Of a stretch of DNA of 64,000 nt, positions 16,364 to 25,069 are shown one piece after another; the stretch's first letter is position 1, and every line of letters starts with the position of its first letter. The DNA lies in contig CAKUJD010000001.1 of NCBI GenBank assembly GCA_934661195.1, positions 362,544-426,543 on the forward strand. The letters run 5' to 3'. Source of the DNA: an uncultured Muribaculaceae bacterium (GTDB taxonomy: Bacteria > Bacteroidota > Bacteroidia > Bacteroidales > Muribaculaceae). The position numbers and the translations under genes were made by a program. The notes beneath the pieces are model-generated. The model had not been told where the DNA came from, made no database searches, and saw only the letters and a list, made by a program, of their open reading frames with translations.

Positions 16364-16393
16364 GGAGGCCGAGGTGTCCCCACCCCGGCCTCC
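16364..16393 (-). terminator. Hairpin at the end of the polysaccharide locus
   Basis: GGAGGCCG and CGGCCTCC pair, with an inner GGTG/CACC stem. On the minus strand TTCGTTTTGG follows. It lies 28 bp past the stop of the sugar-transferase gene. Confidence 0.55.
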
Positions 16394-16420
16394 CTATGCC
16401 ATATCCCAATTATCCGCCGA

Positions 16421-17074
16421 TTACACCTTTTCCCCTGCAAATGTCACCTTAAAGCCAAGCAAGGTTGCAAATATCATTTCTATGTCTTTAAAAAATGAGT
16501 AGTGGTGATAGTAGTAGAGGTTGAGGCGCACTTTGTCGGGGTAGATAACTGTGTCGTTGTATTCAATAGCTATTTCTTGCATGGGTCTGGTGTCGCCAGC
16601 CGCTTGCCTATTGCTCACGTATTCAGAAATCATTTCGTCTTCAAGTCTGTATTTCAGCGTGGCAGGGCCTGTGATTCCAGGTCTCAGTTTCAATACATCT
16701 CGGTCGCAACCTACTAATTTGTCGGCATATCCAGGCACATCTGGTCGCGGTCCAACAAACGACATGTTGCCGGTCAGCACGTCCCACAACTCTGGTAGCT
16801 CGTCAATCTTGTAATGGCGCAATTTTGCTCCAAATGGTGTGATGCGGTTATCTCCGGCTACGCTCACCGATGAGCCTGAGTGATTTACCGTCATTGAACG
16901 GAATTTGTGGCAGGTGAAAAGTTTGCCATCCTTTCCAACGCGCTTTTGGCAAAAGAAAGCTGGCCCTCCTGGCATTTTTCTATGGATGAGGAATGCTATG
17001 ATTGGGAACGTCCACCAAATTAGCAGCAGTCCCACAAATGAGGCCGAAATGTCGAATAGTCGTTTTATAAGCAC
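16421..17074 (-). CDS. Initiating sugar transferase, PglC/WcaJ C-terminal type
   Basis: A 217-aa monotopic phosphoglycosyl transferase that moves a sugar 1-phosphate onto undecaprenyl phosphate. One N-terminal re-entrant hydrophobic helix (about 6-30) precedes FTCHKFRSM and the catalytic Asp-Glu pair in YKIDELPELWDVL (Asp91, Glu92), then SFVGPRPDVPGY and RPGITG. Length fits the small PglC-like class. It is the last gene of the locus and sits after a GNAT gene and near a PglE-like aminotransferase, which hints at a bacillosamine-type or amino-deoxy first sugar; that substrate is inference. Confidence 0.92.
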   Translation of the reverse strand: MLIKRLFDISASFVGLLLIWWTFPIIAFLIHRKMPGGPAFFCQKRVGKDGKLFTCHKFRSMTVNHSGSSVSVAGDNRITPFGAKLRHYKIDELPELWDVLTGNMSFVGPRPDVPGYADKLVGCDRDVLKLRPGITGPATLKYRLEDEMISEYVSNRQAAGDTRPMQEIAIEYNDTVIYPDKVRLNLYYYHHYSFFKDIEMIFATLLGFKVTFAGEKV

Positions 17075-17101
17075 GTTTTTTCTGTTTTTTTAGTATGGCT
17101 T

Positions 17102-17728
17102 TTAGTCGCTGCAATTGTCCTGGCAATGAGGCCTGCTTGTGCATTTCAGCAAATAATCGCCATTGTCAAGAGTTCTCAGCAGTTTTGTTCGGCACACTGT
17201 CTGTGTTGCTTTCATCGATGCTACATTCTTTGGCGATATGCTTTTGTACATTTCAAGTTTCAGTTTGTCGCCGACTGTGTTCATTCCATATCCCATGATT
17301 TTAGCCAATCCTTGGCCCCTGTGTCCAGCATCTACCATATAACCGCGGTAGGACGAACCGTTCACAAAACTCCTCATAAACGCATACCCAACTATCTCAT
17401 CTGTTAGGCCGGTATGTTCAGTTAGCAGCAGAATTATAAATGATTTGTTCGTTAGCAGCCGCTTCAGGGTTTGCTCGTCAAATTTATGTGGTTTGAAGTA
17501 TCGAAAGGCTTCTGATGGTTGGCGCTTGAAAAACGCATCAAGGCTGGGTAAATCATTCTTCTGCGCGAGTCGTAGGGTGAATTGTGGTGGCACGCCTGTG
17601 ATTATGGCGGCGATGCTTTTTAGTTTGCGCCCATACAGTAATGAAAATAAGGTGGCGTTGCACCACTCCGCAACATCCCATAAAAGGGAGCATTTGTCCT
17701 TGAGAAAATGAGCGAGTTCATATATCAT
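17102..17728 (-). CDS. GNAT-family acetyltransferase in the polysaccharide locus
   Basis: A 208-aa protein. The ATG at 17728 is preferred: it lies 14 bp after the upstream stop, whereas a start at 17776 would overlap that gene by 34 bp. The acetyl-CoA binding motif is VDAGHRGQGLAKIMGYGM, typical of GNAT. The N-terminal 60 residues are less typical. Placement between a glycosyltransferase and the initiating sugar transferase suggests it acetylates an amino sugar, perhaps the job done by PglD in other pathways, but it is not of the left-handed helix type usual for PglD. Confidence 0.8.
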   Translation of the reverse strand: MIYELAHFLKDKCSLLWDVAEWCNATLFSLLYGRKLKSIAAIITGVPPQFTLRLAQKNDLPSLDAFFKRQPSEAFRYFKPHKFDEQTLKRLLTNKSFIILLLTEHTGLTDEIVGYAFMRSFVNGSSYRGYMVDAGHRGQGLAKIMGYGMNTVGDKLKLEMYKSISPKNVASMKATQTVCRTKLLRTLDNGDYLLKCTSRPHCQDNCSD

Positions 17729-17742
17729 ATAAAAAGTGGCTT

Positions 17743-18879
17743 TTAGCTGATGTCGTCGTAGAAGTCGAGCATGCACTGGCGCACGTAGCCTTGCTCGAAG
17801 CGCGATGCTATCATCGGTCGGGCTTTGGACTGCATGCGTTTGCGCATATCTGTGTCATCAATTATGCGTTGCATGGCGTCGGCAAGCGCGGCGGTGTCTT
17901 TCGGTGGAATAATTAGTCCATTGACGCCGTCGGCTATGATTTCGCGGCTGCCATTGATGTTGGTGACTATCGATGGCAGACCCATGGCGCCTGCCTCGAG
18001 CACGGTGTTTGGGAAACCCTCGCGGTAGCTGGGAAACACGAAGCAGTTGCTTGCGGCATAGTAGGCCAGCAGGTCGGTGCCATATTGCGGCCCGGCGGCC
18101 ACAATGTCGCTGCAGCTGTCTATCAGCCTTTTTGTGCGGTCGGATACAGGGTCGAGCGAGTTCTCAAACGGTCCCACAAGAAGGAGTCTTGTCTTGCTGC
18201 GCTGGCGCACCTGCATGAATGCTTCTATGAGTTCATCGATGCCCTTGTCCTTGACTATGCGGCCCACAAACAGGAAGGTGAAGCAGTTGCTGTCGCTGAT
18301 TTGTGCCTGCTTGTGGCTGCTTGTATTCCCCTTGCTCCAGAAGCACATGTCCACGCCGCGCACGTTGCCGTGCCCGAGCACGCGCATCTGCTTGTGTGTG
18401 ATGTGCTGCTGAAGGTCGGCCATCACCCCCTGGCCCTCTGGGATCACATGGGTGGCGCAGGCGCATGTTATCCAGTCGGTGAGCATCAGCAACCTGCGGG
18501 AAAAGCCGTGGGCCGTGGGCCACACCAGGCCCGTGAAGGTGTGCACCCGCCGCGGAACGCGCGCGGCCCAGGCGGCCATCATGCACAGCAGCCCGGCCTT
18601 GGGCGTCATTGAATGCACCATGTAAGGCCGTTCGCGGAGGAACACGCTTATTAGGCTGAGTAGTGCGCGCAAGTCGCTGAGGGGCGCTATGCGCCGCTCC
18701 ATCTTCACCCCTATCGTCTTCATGCCATACCGCTTGTGCAATCCGGCAAGCTCATCATCGGGCGACGACAGCAGCACAAGCTCAAACTTGTCCATAAGCG
18801 CTTCGATCGAGCCGTTGAGAAAAGTGCTGAGCGAAGTGCCTATAGTGGCTGCGCGTATCAGTTTGCGCTTTTGGGGCAT
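17743..18879 (-). CDS. Glycosyltransferase family 4
   Basis: A 378-aa GT-B enzyme. The C-terminal donor domain shows FLFVGRIVKDKGIDELI and SYREGFPNTVLEAGAMGLP, the E-x7-E signature of GT4. The N-terminus reads IRAATIGTSLSTFLNG. Similar enzymes add the second sugar to lipid-linked glycans in capsule and pgl clusters. Start at 18879 lies 12 bp after the aminotransferase stop, so the genes form one operon. Confidence 0.92.
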   Translation of the reverse strand: MPQKRKLIRAATIGTSLSTFLNGSIEALMDKFELVLLSSPDDELAGLHKRYGMKTIGVKMERRIAPLSDLRALLSLISVFLRERPYMVHSMTPKAGLLCMMAAWAARVPRRVHTFTGLVWPTAHGFSRRLLMLTDWITCACATHVIPEGQGVMADLQQHITHKQMRVLGHGNVRGVDMCFWSKGNTSSHKQAQISDSNCFTFLFVGRIVKDKGIDELIEAFMQVRQRSKTRLLLVGPFENSLDPVSDRTKRLIDSCSDIVAAGPQYGTDLLAYYAASNCFVFPSYREGFPNTVLEAGAMGLPSIVTNINGSREIIADGVNGLIIPPKDTAALADAMQRIIDDTDMRKRMQSKARPMIASRFEQGYVRQCMLDFYDDIS

Positions 18880-18891
18880 AAGTGTTGCATG

Positions 18892-20082
18892 TTAACAATC
18901 GATACAGCCCTTTATCGCATCCACAATGCGCCTCACGTCGTCGTCGCTCACACACGGGCCGCTGGGCAGGCACAGTCCGGTGCGGAACAGCGATTCGCTC
19001 ACGCCGTTCACATAGCTCGGGTTGCCAGCATACACAGGCTGGCAGTGCATGGGTTTCCACAACGGACGGCTCTCGATGTCGGCGGCGTCGAGGGCTTGGC
19101 GCATGGCCTCCACATTGTTGTTGGGCCTCAAGTGCTGGGCCGGGCTGTCGTAGGCCGTTTCCTGCCCAGCCACATGCAGCTTGGGGCTGATGGTGATGGT
19201 GCACAGCCAAAAGTTGCTGTCGCAGCGGCTGTCGGGGTTGTTGTGCAGCTCAATGCCGTCCACCCCCTGCAGCAGTTCGCCGTAGAGGGCGTGCACATGC
19301 TTGTGGTGGGCAATGTGCTCATCGGCCACAGTCATCTGGCCGCGCCCAATGCCGGCGCACACATTGCTCAGACGGTAGTTGTAGCCAATTTCGGTGTGCT
19401 GGTAATATGGGTATGGCTCACGGGCTTGCGTGGCAAGGTGCAGCACCTCCTTTTTCTCATCCAAGCCGGGGCAAATGAGCGCGCCGCCGCCGCTGGTGGT
19501 TATCATCTTGTTGCCGTTGAACGACAGAGCACCATAGCGCCCAAACGTGCCCAGGCACCGGCCGTCGAAGCGTGAGCCGAAACCCTCGGCCGCGTCCTCA
19601 ATCACCGGAATGCCATAGCGGTCGGCCACAGCCATAATCTCGTCGATGCGGTAGGGCATGCCATAGAGCGCAACCGGCACAATGGCCTTGGGCTTCTTGC
19701 CCGTTTTGCTAATGCGGTCGTTAATCGCCTCCTCCAGCAGCGCGGGATCCATGTTCCACGAGTCCTTTTCCGAGTCGACAAACACTGGGGTGGCGCCCAA
19801 ATAGGTGGCGGGGTTGCACGAGGCGCAGAACGTGAACGACTGCACAATCACCTCATCGCCCGCGCCAACGCCGCAGGCACGCATGGCCAAGTGTATGGCA
19901 GCCGTGCCGGCCGACAGGGCCGCCACCTCCTTGCCGACGCCCAAAAAGCGCTTCAAGTCGTCCTCAAAGCCGTCGACGTTCGGTCCCAAAGGCACAACCC
20001 AGTTGGAGTCGAACGCATCTTGAATATATTTCATCTCATTGCCGCTCATGTGAGCAAGACACAGATAAATGCGCTGTTTCAT
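18892..20082 (-). CDS. DegT/DnrJ/EryC1/StrS sugar aminotransferase (PglE-like)
   Basis: A 396-aa PLP enzyme that aminates a 4-keto or 3-keto nucleotide sugar. The PLP lysine is in SFNGNKMITTSGGGA (Lys192), with GT-AIH and SFTFCASCNPA upstream, and EDAAEGFGS for the cofactor aspartate. The arrangement resembles PglE-type UDP-4-amino sugar synthases. No 4,6-dehydratase (PglF type) is encoded in the window, so its substrate must be made elsewhere. It is flanked by two GT4 genes on the same strand. Confidence 0.92.
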   Translation of the reverse strand: MKQRIYLCLAHMSGNEMKYIQDAFDSNWVVPLGPNVDGFEDDLKRFLGVGKEVAALSAGTAAIHLAMRACGVGAGDEVIVQSFTFCASCNPATYLGATPVFVDSEKDSWNMDPALLEEAINDRISKTGKKPKAIVPVALYGMPYRIDEIMAVADRYGIPVIEDAAEGFGSRFDGRCLGTFGRYGALSFNGNKMITTSGGGALICPGLDEKKEVLHLATQAREPYPYYQHTEIGYNYRLSNVCAGIGRGQMTVADEHIAHHKHVHALYGELLQGVDGIELHNNPDSRCDSNFWLCTITISPKLHVAGQETAYDSPAQHLRPNNNVEAMRQALDAADIESRPLWKPMHCQPVYAGNPSYVNGVSESLFRTGLCLPSGPCVSDDDVRRIVDAIKGCIDC

Positions 20083-20105
20083 AATCGTAATATATGTCGT
20101 TGTTT

Positions 20106-21185
20106 TTATGATTTCTCCAAAAGTTTCTTGTAAAGGGCGAGGTAGTTGCGGGCCATCACCGTGATGTCATACTGCCGCGCCTTGCACTGGCAGGCCTCAG
20201 CCACGGCACGGTAGCGCGCAGGGTCGCCGCAAAGGCCGCTTATGGCCTGGGCAAAGCCTTCGGCGTCGCCCTCGGCCACCAGCACGCCGTGGCCCCTTAC
20301 GATTTCGCGCAGGCCGTCCACATCGCTGGCCACAAACGGCCGGCCGCTGGCCATGCCCTCGATGCTCGACAGGCTCAGCCCCTCCCAATGGCTCGATAGC
20401 GCCACCACATCGCTCTCGCGCAGCAGCCGCGGCACGTCGGTGCACACGCCCGTCATCTCCACCCTGTCGGCCACGCCCAGCCGACAGGCCAGCGCTGCCA
20501 CCTCGGCGCGGCGCGGGCCGTCGCCCACCAGTCGCAGCCGGTAGCGCTCGGGCAACCGTGCAATGGCGCGCACCAGCGTGTCTTGGTCCTTTGCAGCGCC
20601 AAAACTCGCCACCATGGTCACCAAATGCGGTCCGTCTGGGTCGACGCTTTTAATCTGATTGAGAAACCGCGACGTGTCCACGCCATTGTATATGGTGGTG
20701 ATGCTCGGCCTTGGGCCGATATACTGTTCCAGATTGGCCTGCGTCTTGTCGCTTATGCACACAATGCTGTCATACTGGGCATACATCAGCCTGTCCACTG
20801 GGCGCAGTGCCCTTATTGAGCGGCGGCGGTTGGTGGCACTGTGTTCAGTGGTCACAAGCCGCGCATGGCTGCCGCTCAGCGTCTTGGCCACGGGGGCAAA
20901 CAGCTGGCAGGCGGTGTTGTGGGTGTGCACCACGTCATAGCGGCCGCGGCGCAAGAGCCGTGCCAGCCGCCAAGCGCTAATGGGATTGTAGGTGGCGGTG
21001 CCCGTGCCGAGGCAGCGCACCGCGATGCCGGCCGCCTCCACCTCGCGCCTGAATGGCGTGTCGTGCCCGTCAAACAAGGCCAGCTCCACCTCGCAGCCCA
21101 GCCGCCGCAACTGCGGCAGCAAGTCCACCATCAAGTGCTCGGCCCCGCCTGTCTCCATCGACGTTATCACATGCAGTACTCTCAT
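20106..21185 (-). CDS. Glycosyltransferase family 4
   Basis: A 359-aa GT-B enzyme opening MRVLHVITSMETGGAEH, with HTHN in the acceptor domain, TTIYNGVD at the domain hinge, and SSHWEGLSLSSIEGMASG with the E-x7-E signature. It overlaps the upstream acyltransferase gene by 4 bp. Base use returns to GC-rich here, in contrast to that gene, marking a composition boundary between two overlapping genes. Confidence 0.92.
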   Translation of the reverse strand: MRVLHVITSMETGGAEHLMVDLLPQLRRLGCEVELALFDGHDTPFRREVEAAGIAVRCLGTGTATYNPISAWRLARLLRRGRYDVVHTHNTACQLFAPVAKTLSGSHARLVTTEHSATNRRRSIRALRPVDRLMYAQYDSIVCISDKTQANLEQYIGPRPSITTIYNGVDTSRFLNQIKSVDPDGPHLVTMVASFGAAKDQDTLVRAIARLPERYRLRLVGDGPRRAEVAALACRLGVADRVEMTGVCTDVPRLLRESDVVALSSHWEGLSLSSIEGMASGRPFVASDVDGLREIVRGHGVLVAEGDAEGFAQAISGLCGDPARYRAVAEACQCKARQYDITVMARNYLALYKKLLEKS

Positions 21186-22159
21186 CTCCTAAATATAAGT
21201 TTGGTTAAATATTGAGACATGATGTGACATGCCGATGCAATTATGGAGGTCAGTATAAATGCAAATATAATATGAAATAATATGTTGTGGCTTTCTGCTC
21301 CTTGTCCTAGAATGGCAAATGTTATGCCCTGGCACAAATAAACTTCGTAACTTATGTTTGACAAAAAATGTGTGAATTTATTTGAGTTTAAATTAATCAT
21401 TGAATACAGGACTATGGCAAAGACAGTCCACATAAGAATCTCAACTGGAATGAAATAATTATGTAAGTGTTTTGAGATCAAAGCTAATGTGTTAATCATA
21501 ACAATTATAGCTATGACTGTCCTCAACGACAATGATTTTATGATTTTGGCCTCGTGCTGTTTATATAAAATACCTGCTGGGAAAGCTAAATTGCATAGTG
21601 ATATATAAGCTATATGAAAAATTGAGGTGTTGATTATGGAAAATAGAACAATTAACAGAGCTGTTGTTACGAAAAAAGCTTTTTGACCTTTAATGTAATG
21701 TGCAGTTATGTAGAATATAATGTACATGAAGCAAAGCACAATCACAAACCACGTAAAAGGCAAAATAAAGCAATAATCCTTTATGTTGCGAATAATTATT
21801 TGTTTTGAGTTCTCACCGCAACAGTATAGCACCGCAATATAGACAATGCAAGGAATAATAAGAGGAAAGAGTAATTTTCTTAGTCGAGTCTCCAATCCTC
21901 TTAAGCAAATGTCTCCATTTTGTCGTTTATGTTCTAGACCATAACCAGAAATAAAAAAGAAAATGCCTACAGCAAACATCCCTATCCAGTTGAAATCGCT
22001 TAATTGTGTGCCGCATAGTAGGCTGACATGTCCTAAAATTATTGTAAATGGTAATATCGCCCTTATTATTTCACCTCTCTCTCGATTAAATTCATAACAA
22101 ATGGAATAGTGACTTCCTAAAAGCGCTAAAATGGATAGAGTAAGTGTAAGTGCTATCAT
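21182..22159 (-). CDS. Acyltransferase 3-family membrane protein
   Basis: A 325-aa integral membrane protein with about ten hydrophobic helices. The early ILGHVSLLCG and FAVGIFFFISGYGLE segments match acyltransferase 3 proteins, which O-acetylate or succinylate polysaccharide sugars. The histidine in ILGH would be catalytic. The gene is AT-rich compared with its neighbours on both sides, which suggests separate acquisition, yet it overlaps the downstream GT4 gene by 4 bp. Confidence 0.88.
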   Translation of the reverse strand: MIALTLTLSILALLGSHYSICYEFNRERGEIIRAILPFTIILGHVSLLCGTQLSDFNWIGMFAVGIFFFISGYGLEHKRQNGDICLRGLETRLRKLLFPLIIPCIVYIAVLYCCGENSKQIIIRNIKDYCFILPFTWFVIVLCFMYIIFYITAHYIKGQKAFFVTTALLIVLFSIINTSIFHIAYISLCNLAFPAGILYKQHEAKIIKSLSLRTVIAIIVMINTLALISKHLHNYFIPVEILMWTVFAIVLYSMINLNSNKFTHFLSNISYEVYLCQGITFAILGQGAESHNILFHIIFAFILTSIIASACHIMSQYLTKLIFRR

Positions 22160-22161
22160 AG

Positions 22162-23016
22162 TCAGAGAGAGTCGTTAATGTATAAAATATAACCAAAAGG
22201 TTTGGTAATAATCCATCTGATGGATATTTTGACTGTTTTAGCATAGCGTTTTAGGCAAAAAAAGAACCGCCAGTAGTTGATGGCCGCCCTCACCTTCTGC
22301 CCCCAAGGGATGCCCGACGACAGCATTTCGGCATAATATGTTGTACTGGCTACAGGGCTTTGTCGGCGCACACGCACAATGTTGTCAGTGAGGCCGCCCG
22401 CTTGATATTCAGCTATGTAAATTACCTTATTGAAGTATCTTAGCTTGTATTTGCTGGCAATTCTGTTCCACACCAGCGCTTCCGGACAAAATTTCTCTCC
22501 CTCAATCTCAGGAAATGGAAACTCCCTCATCACGCAAGTTTTGAACACTTCGGCAAGGTCTCCAGTGACGTGGTGCTTAAACCTGATGTCCATTGAGTTG
22601 CACTCAATGAAGTCTTGCGCCAGGCCGCTGCCAATCACCTTGCCGCCATATGTGGCGTCAAGTCCGGCCACGCCGCCTATGCTCCTGTCGCACATTGCAT
22701 ATTCCGTGGCAATGCGTTGCAGCGAGTCGGCTGGCAGATAGTCGTCACTATCAATGATGAAAAACAATTCACCACTCGCCTGGCTCACACCATGGTTAAT
22801 GGCTCGGTGCTTGCCACCGTTGCGCTGGCTTAGGTACTTTATGTCAATTCGCCGCTCGGCAATGAAGCTCTGCACAAGGCTTGCCGTACCGTCGGTTGAG
22901 CCGTCGTCAACTATCACCCACTCAAAGTCGGTGAACTGCTGCGCACACAGGCTCTCATATAGCCTGACAAGCAAATGCGCGCGGTTGTATGTGGGAGTGA
23001 AAACCGTTATCAGCAT
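22162..23016 (-). CDS. Glycosyltransferase family 2
   Basis: A 284-aa GT-A enzyme from the ATG at 23016, which begins MLITVFTPTYNRAHLL. Upstream in-frame codons overlap the EpsG gene and are rejected. Motifs are WVIVDDGSTDGT and the metal-binding IIDSDDYL. The C-terminal 60 residues are basic. The gene starts 13 bp after the EpsG stop and its 3' end is more AT-rich than its 5' end. Confidence 0.92.
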   Translation of the reverse strand: MLITVFTPTYNRAHLLVRLYESLCAQQFTDFEWVIVDDGSTDGTASLVQSFIAERRIDIKYLSQRNGGKHRAINHGVSQASGELFFIIDSDDYLPADSLQRIATEYAMCDRSIGGVAGLDATYGGKVIGSGLAQDFIECNSMDIRFKHHVTGDLAEVFKTCVMREFPFPEIEGEKFCPEALVWNRIASKYKLRYFNKVIYIAEYQAGGLTDNIVRVRRQSPVASTTYYAEMLSSGIPWGQKVRAAINYWRFFFCLKRYAKTVKISIRWIITKPFGYILYINDSL

Positions 23017-23029
23017 ACCTTTTAACGTA

Positions 23030-24190
23030 TTATTTATAGAACTTGTCAATGTCGTAGCGTTGATCATACTCATATATTTCATGCGTTTTATCCCCAGGCC
23101 TAAAGCCATCGGAGAAGAAAGACTTGTATGGGTATAGTGTGCCAAGAGCCCCCCACTGCAGCACAATGCGGGTGAACAGCAGCGCCATCAGCAGCACCAG
23201 GCTCGCGCTGTAGGTGCTCACCACGCGCTCGCGCGTGGCCAGCGACGTCAGGGTGCATATCAGCCCCAGCATGTAGAACCAGCTCAGGCGTCCGCCGTTA
23301 AGACTCTTGGTGAACACCAGCAGAATGCCGCAGAACACCAGCGCCATGTTGAGCAGCGTCACCTCTTTGGCGCTCTTGCCGTCGATGCGGTCGTAGCGCA
23401 ACAGGATGTAGCCCAGCATCACCACCGCCTCAATCAGGTAGTCGAAGCGGAAACCGCCGCCCTCGGCCTCGGTAGTGTAGCCCTCGGTGCGCGCCTCGCT
23501 GCCCGAGAGCGACCCGAACTGCGAAAACAGCGCGTCGGTGGGCCCAATCAGCCCCACAATGCCGCACACCACCATTGTGGCTATCACACTGTTCTTGTCC
23601 ATCTTGCGCTGAGGCACAAAGTAGAACGGCGCAAACACGATGGCCGAGTTGTGAAACGAAAACGCCAGCAGCACAATGCCGAAGAATGCCCACGGCCGCC
23701 GCCTCACGGCATAGTCCACCGCCAGCCACGCAATGCTCGCCGCCAGCACCTGCCGCAGATAGGTGAATGTGAAGAAGAACCACAGCCCCATAAACAGCAC
23801 CAGCGCCATCGGATAGTTGGTGGCATAGCGCCGAAGCGACACAAACAGCAGCGCATATATTATCAGTGTCACTGTGAATATAAACACATAGCGGTTCAGC
23901 GTGAACTGCCCGATGAGCACATTCAGCATGTCGTAGCCAATCTCCTTGGGATAGAGCGCGTAGAGCGAGCCGCCATACCACGGGAAACCCTTATACATCA
24001 TCTCGGCCGTCTCGTCGAACACGGCCCCGTAGATATACCGGTCGTAGCCGCCGAGCATGTCGGCGCACCCCAAAATCAGCGCCAGCGCCCCCAGAAACAC
24101 TCCCAGAAACGCCGTCGAGCGCCCGCCGCGCCCCACAGTGGCAAAGTAAGCCACCACCGGCACCGCAAACAAAGCAAAATAAAGCAACAT
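23030..24190 (-). CDS. EpsG-family polysaccharide polymerase-like membrane protein
   Basis: A 386-aa protein with about ten membrane helices, matching the EpsG family, which is thought to polymerise repeat units as Wzy does. Typical is GYDRYIYG near the first periplasmic loop, then YPKEIGYDMLN, TFTYLRQVLAASIA and FSFHNSAIVF. It is GC-rich. It would be the polymerase of the locus, since no other Wzy candidate is present. The upstream side is the repeat array with the GxxExxY gene, which interrupts the operon. Confidence 0.9.
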   Translation of the reverse strand: MLLYFALFAVPVVAYFATVGRGGRSTAFLGVFLGALALILGCADMLGGYDRYIYGAVFDETAEMMYKGFPWYGGSLYALYPKEIGYDMLNVLIGQFTLNRYVFIFTVTLIIYALLFVSLRRYATNYPMALVLFMGLWFFFTFTYLRQVLAASIAWLAVDYAVRRRPWAFFGIVLLAFSFHNSAIVFAPFYFVPQRKMDKNSVIATMVVCGIVGLIGPTDALFSQFGSLSGSEARTEGYTTEAEGGGFRFDYLIEAVVMLGYILLRYDRIDGKSAKEVTLLNMALVFCGILLVFTKSLNGGRLSWFYMLGLICTLTSLATRERVVSTYSASLVLLMALLFTRIVLQWGALGTLYPYKSFFSDGFRPGDKTHEIYEYDQRYDIDKFYK

Positions 24191-24209
24191 AACTAAAACC
24201 TTAATTCCT

Positions 24210-24500
24210 TCCCACAGATGTTTCCTTTTATATTTCCCACAGATTTACACAGATTATCACAGATTTTTATTCCCACAGATGGTGAATTGTATTTCCCACG
24301 GATTTACACAGATTATCATAGATTTATGATGTGTGAAAATATTAGGATCTGTGTAAATCTGTGCCAATCTGTGGGAGCCCCAAAATCAGCTCCAGTGGAA
24401 GCCCAAGAACACATCTGTGCAAATAAAAAAGATCCGTGTAAATCTGTGCCGATCTGTGGGAACCTCAAAAAACATATTTCGTGTCGATTAGTGGGAGCCC
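24210..24500. repeat. CCCACAGAT repeat array, left of the GxxExxY gene
   Basis: Forward units of the type CCCACAGATTTACACAGATT followed by ATCACAGATTT occur at about 24211-24350. Inverted units of the type AAATCTGTGCCGATCTGTGG follow at about 24350-24500. The array can therefore form long imperfect hairpins. Copies in this array include shortened and degenerate units. No gene is inside. Confidence 0.8.
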
Positions 24501-24523
24501 AAAGGATAAAATATGTGGGCACA

Positions 24524-24895
24524 TCAGAGAACTTTGCGAAAGATAGAGTGCATAATGTCATCGGTGTTGAAATTCACCAAAATGCCCAGCCGCTTGCCTG
24601 TGAGACGCAAGTAGCTCAGCAACTGCTTGTGATGCAGATTAGTCAGCTTCTCCACCGACTTCAACTCAATCACCACACAGTCTTCCACCAGCAAGTCGAG
24701 CCGATAGTCCACAGGCAGCACATGCCCGTCATACACAACCTTAATCGGCTTCTGCTGCTCCACCTTCAGACCGGCCTTCCTCAACTCATAGCAAAGAGCA
24801 GCCTCATACACCGACTCCAGCAGCCCAGGCCCCAGAGCGTTATATACATTGAATATCGCCCCGCGAACGGCGTAGCTAACCTCATTCTCATTCAT
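24524..24895 (-). CDS. GxxExxY protein (PD-(D/E)xK nuclease-like)
   Basis: A 123-aa protein of the GxxExxY family (PF13366 type). The name motif is GLLESVY (Gly24, Glu27, Tyr30). A restriction-nuclease-like core follows, with Asp67 in YRLDLLVED and Glu77-x-Lys79 in VIELKS, which matches a PD-(D/E)xK active site. No biochemical role is established for the family as far as I know. It is on the strand of the surrounding polysaccharide genes but unrelated to them, and it is flanked within 24 bp on each side by arrays of the same repeat. It looks like an inserted cassette. Confidence 0.92.
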   Translation of the reverse strand: MNENEVSYAVRGAIFNVYNALGPGLLESVYEAALCYELRKAGLKVEQQKPIKVVYDGHVLPVDYRLDLLVEDCVVIELKSVEKLTNLHHKQLLSYLRLTGKRLGILVNFNTDDIMHSIFRKVL

Positions 24896-24915
24896 AATCC
24901 CAACCCTTTAAAAAC

Positions 24916-25039
24916 TCCCACAGATAGCTTATCATTATCTCCCACAGATTTACACAGATTATCACAGATCAAAGGGTGGATGAAGTTAAAATCCGTGCAA
25001 ATCAAAAAAACTGTGTAAATCTGTGCCGATCTGTGGGAA
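24916..25039. repeat. CCCACAGAT repeat array, right of the GxxExxY gene
   Basis: Forward units start at 24916 and at about 24940 (CCCACAGATTTACACAGATT), and an inverted unit (GTAAATCTGTGCCGATCTGT, then GGGA) ends at 25039. Forward and inverted halves face each other as in the left array. The gap between gene start and array is 20 bp. Confidence 0.8.
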
Positions 25040-25069
25040 CCCTAAAAATAAACCCGAGGGAACCGGAAG

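Noticed and set aside
24218..25018. Plus-strand open frame of 266 codons across the GxxExxY gene and repeats
   Set aside because: It runs through the repeat arrays and opposite the GxxExxY gene. The repeated HRLSQI-type peptide merely translates the DNA repeat.
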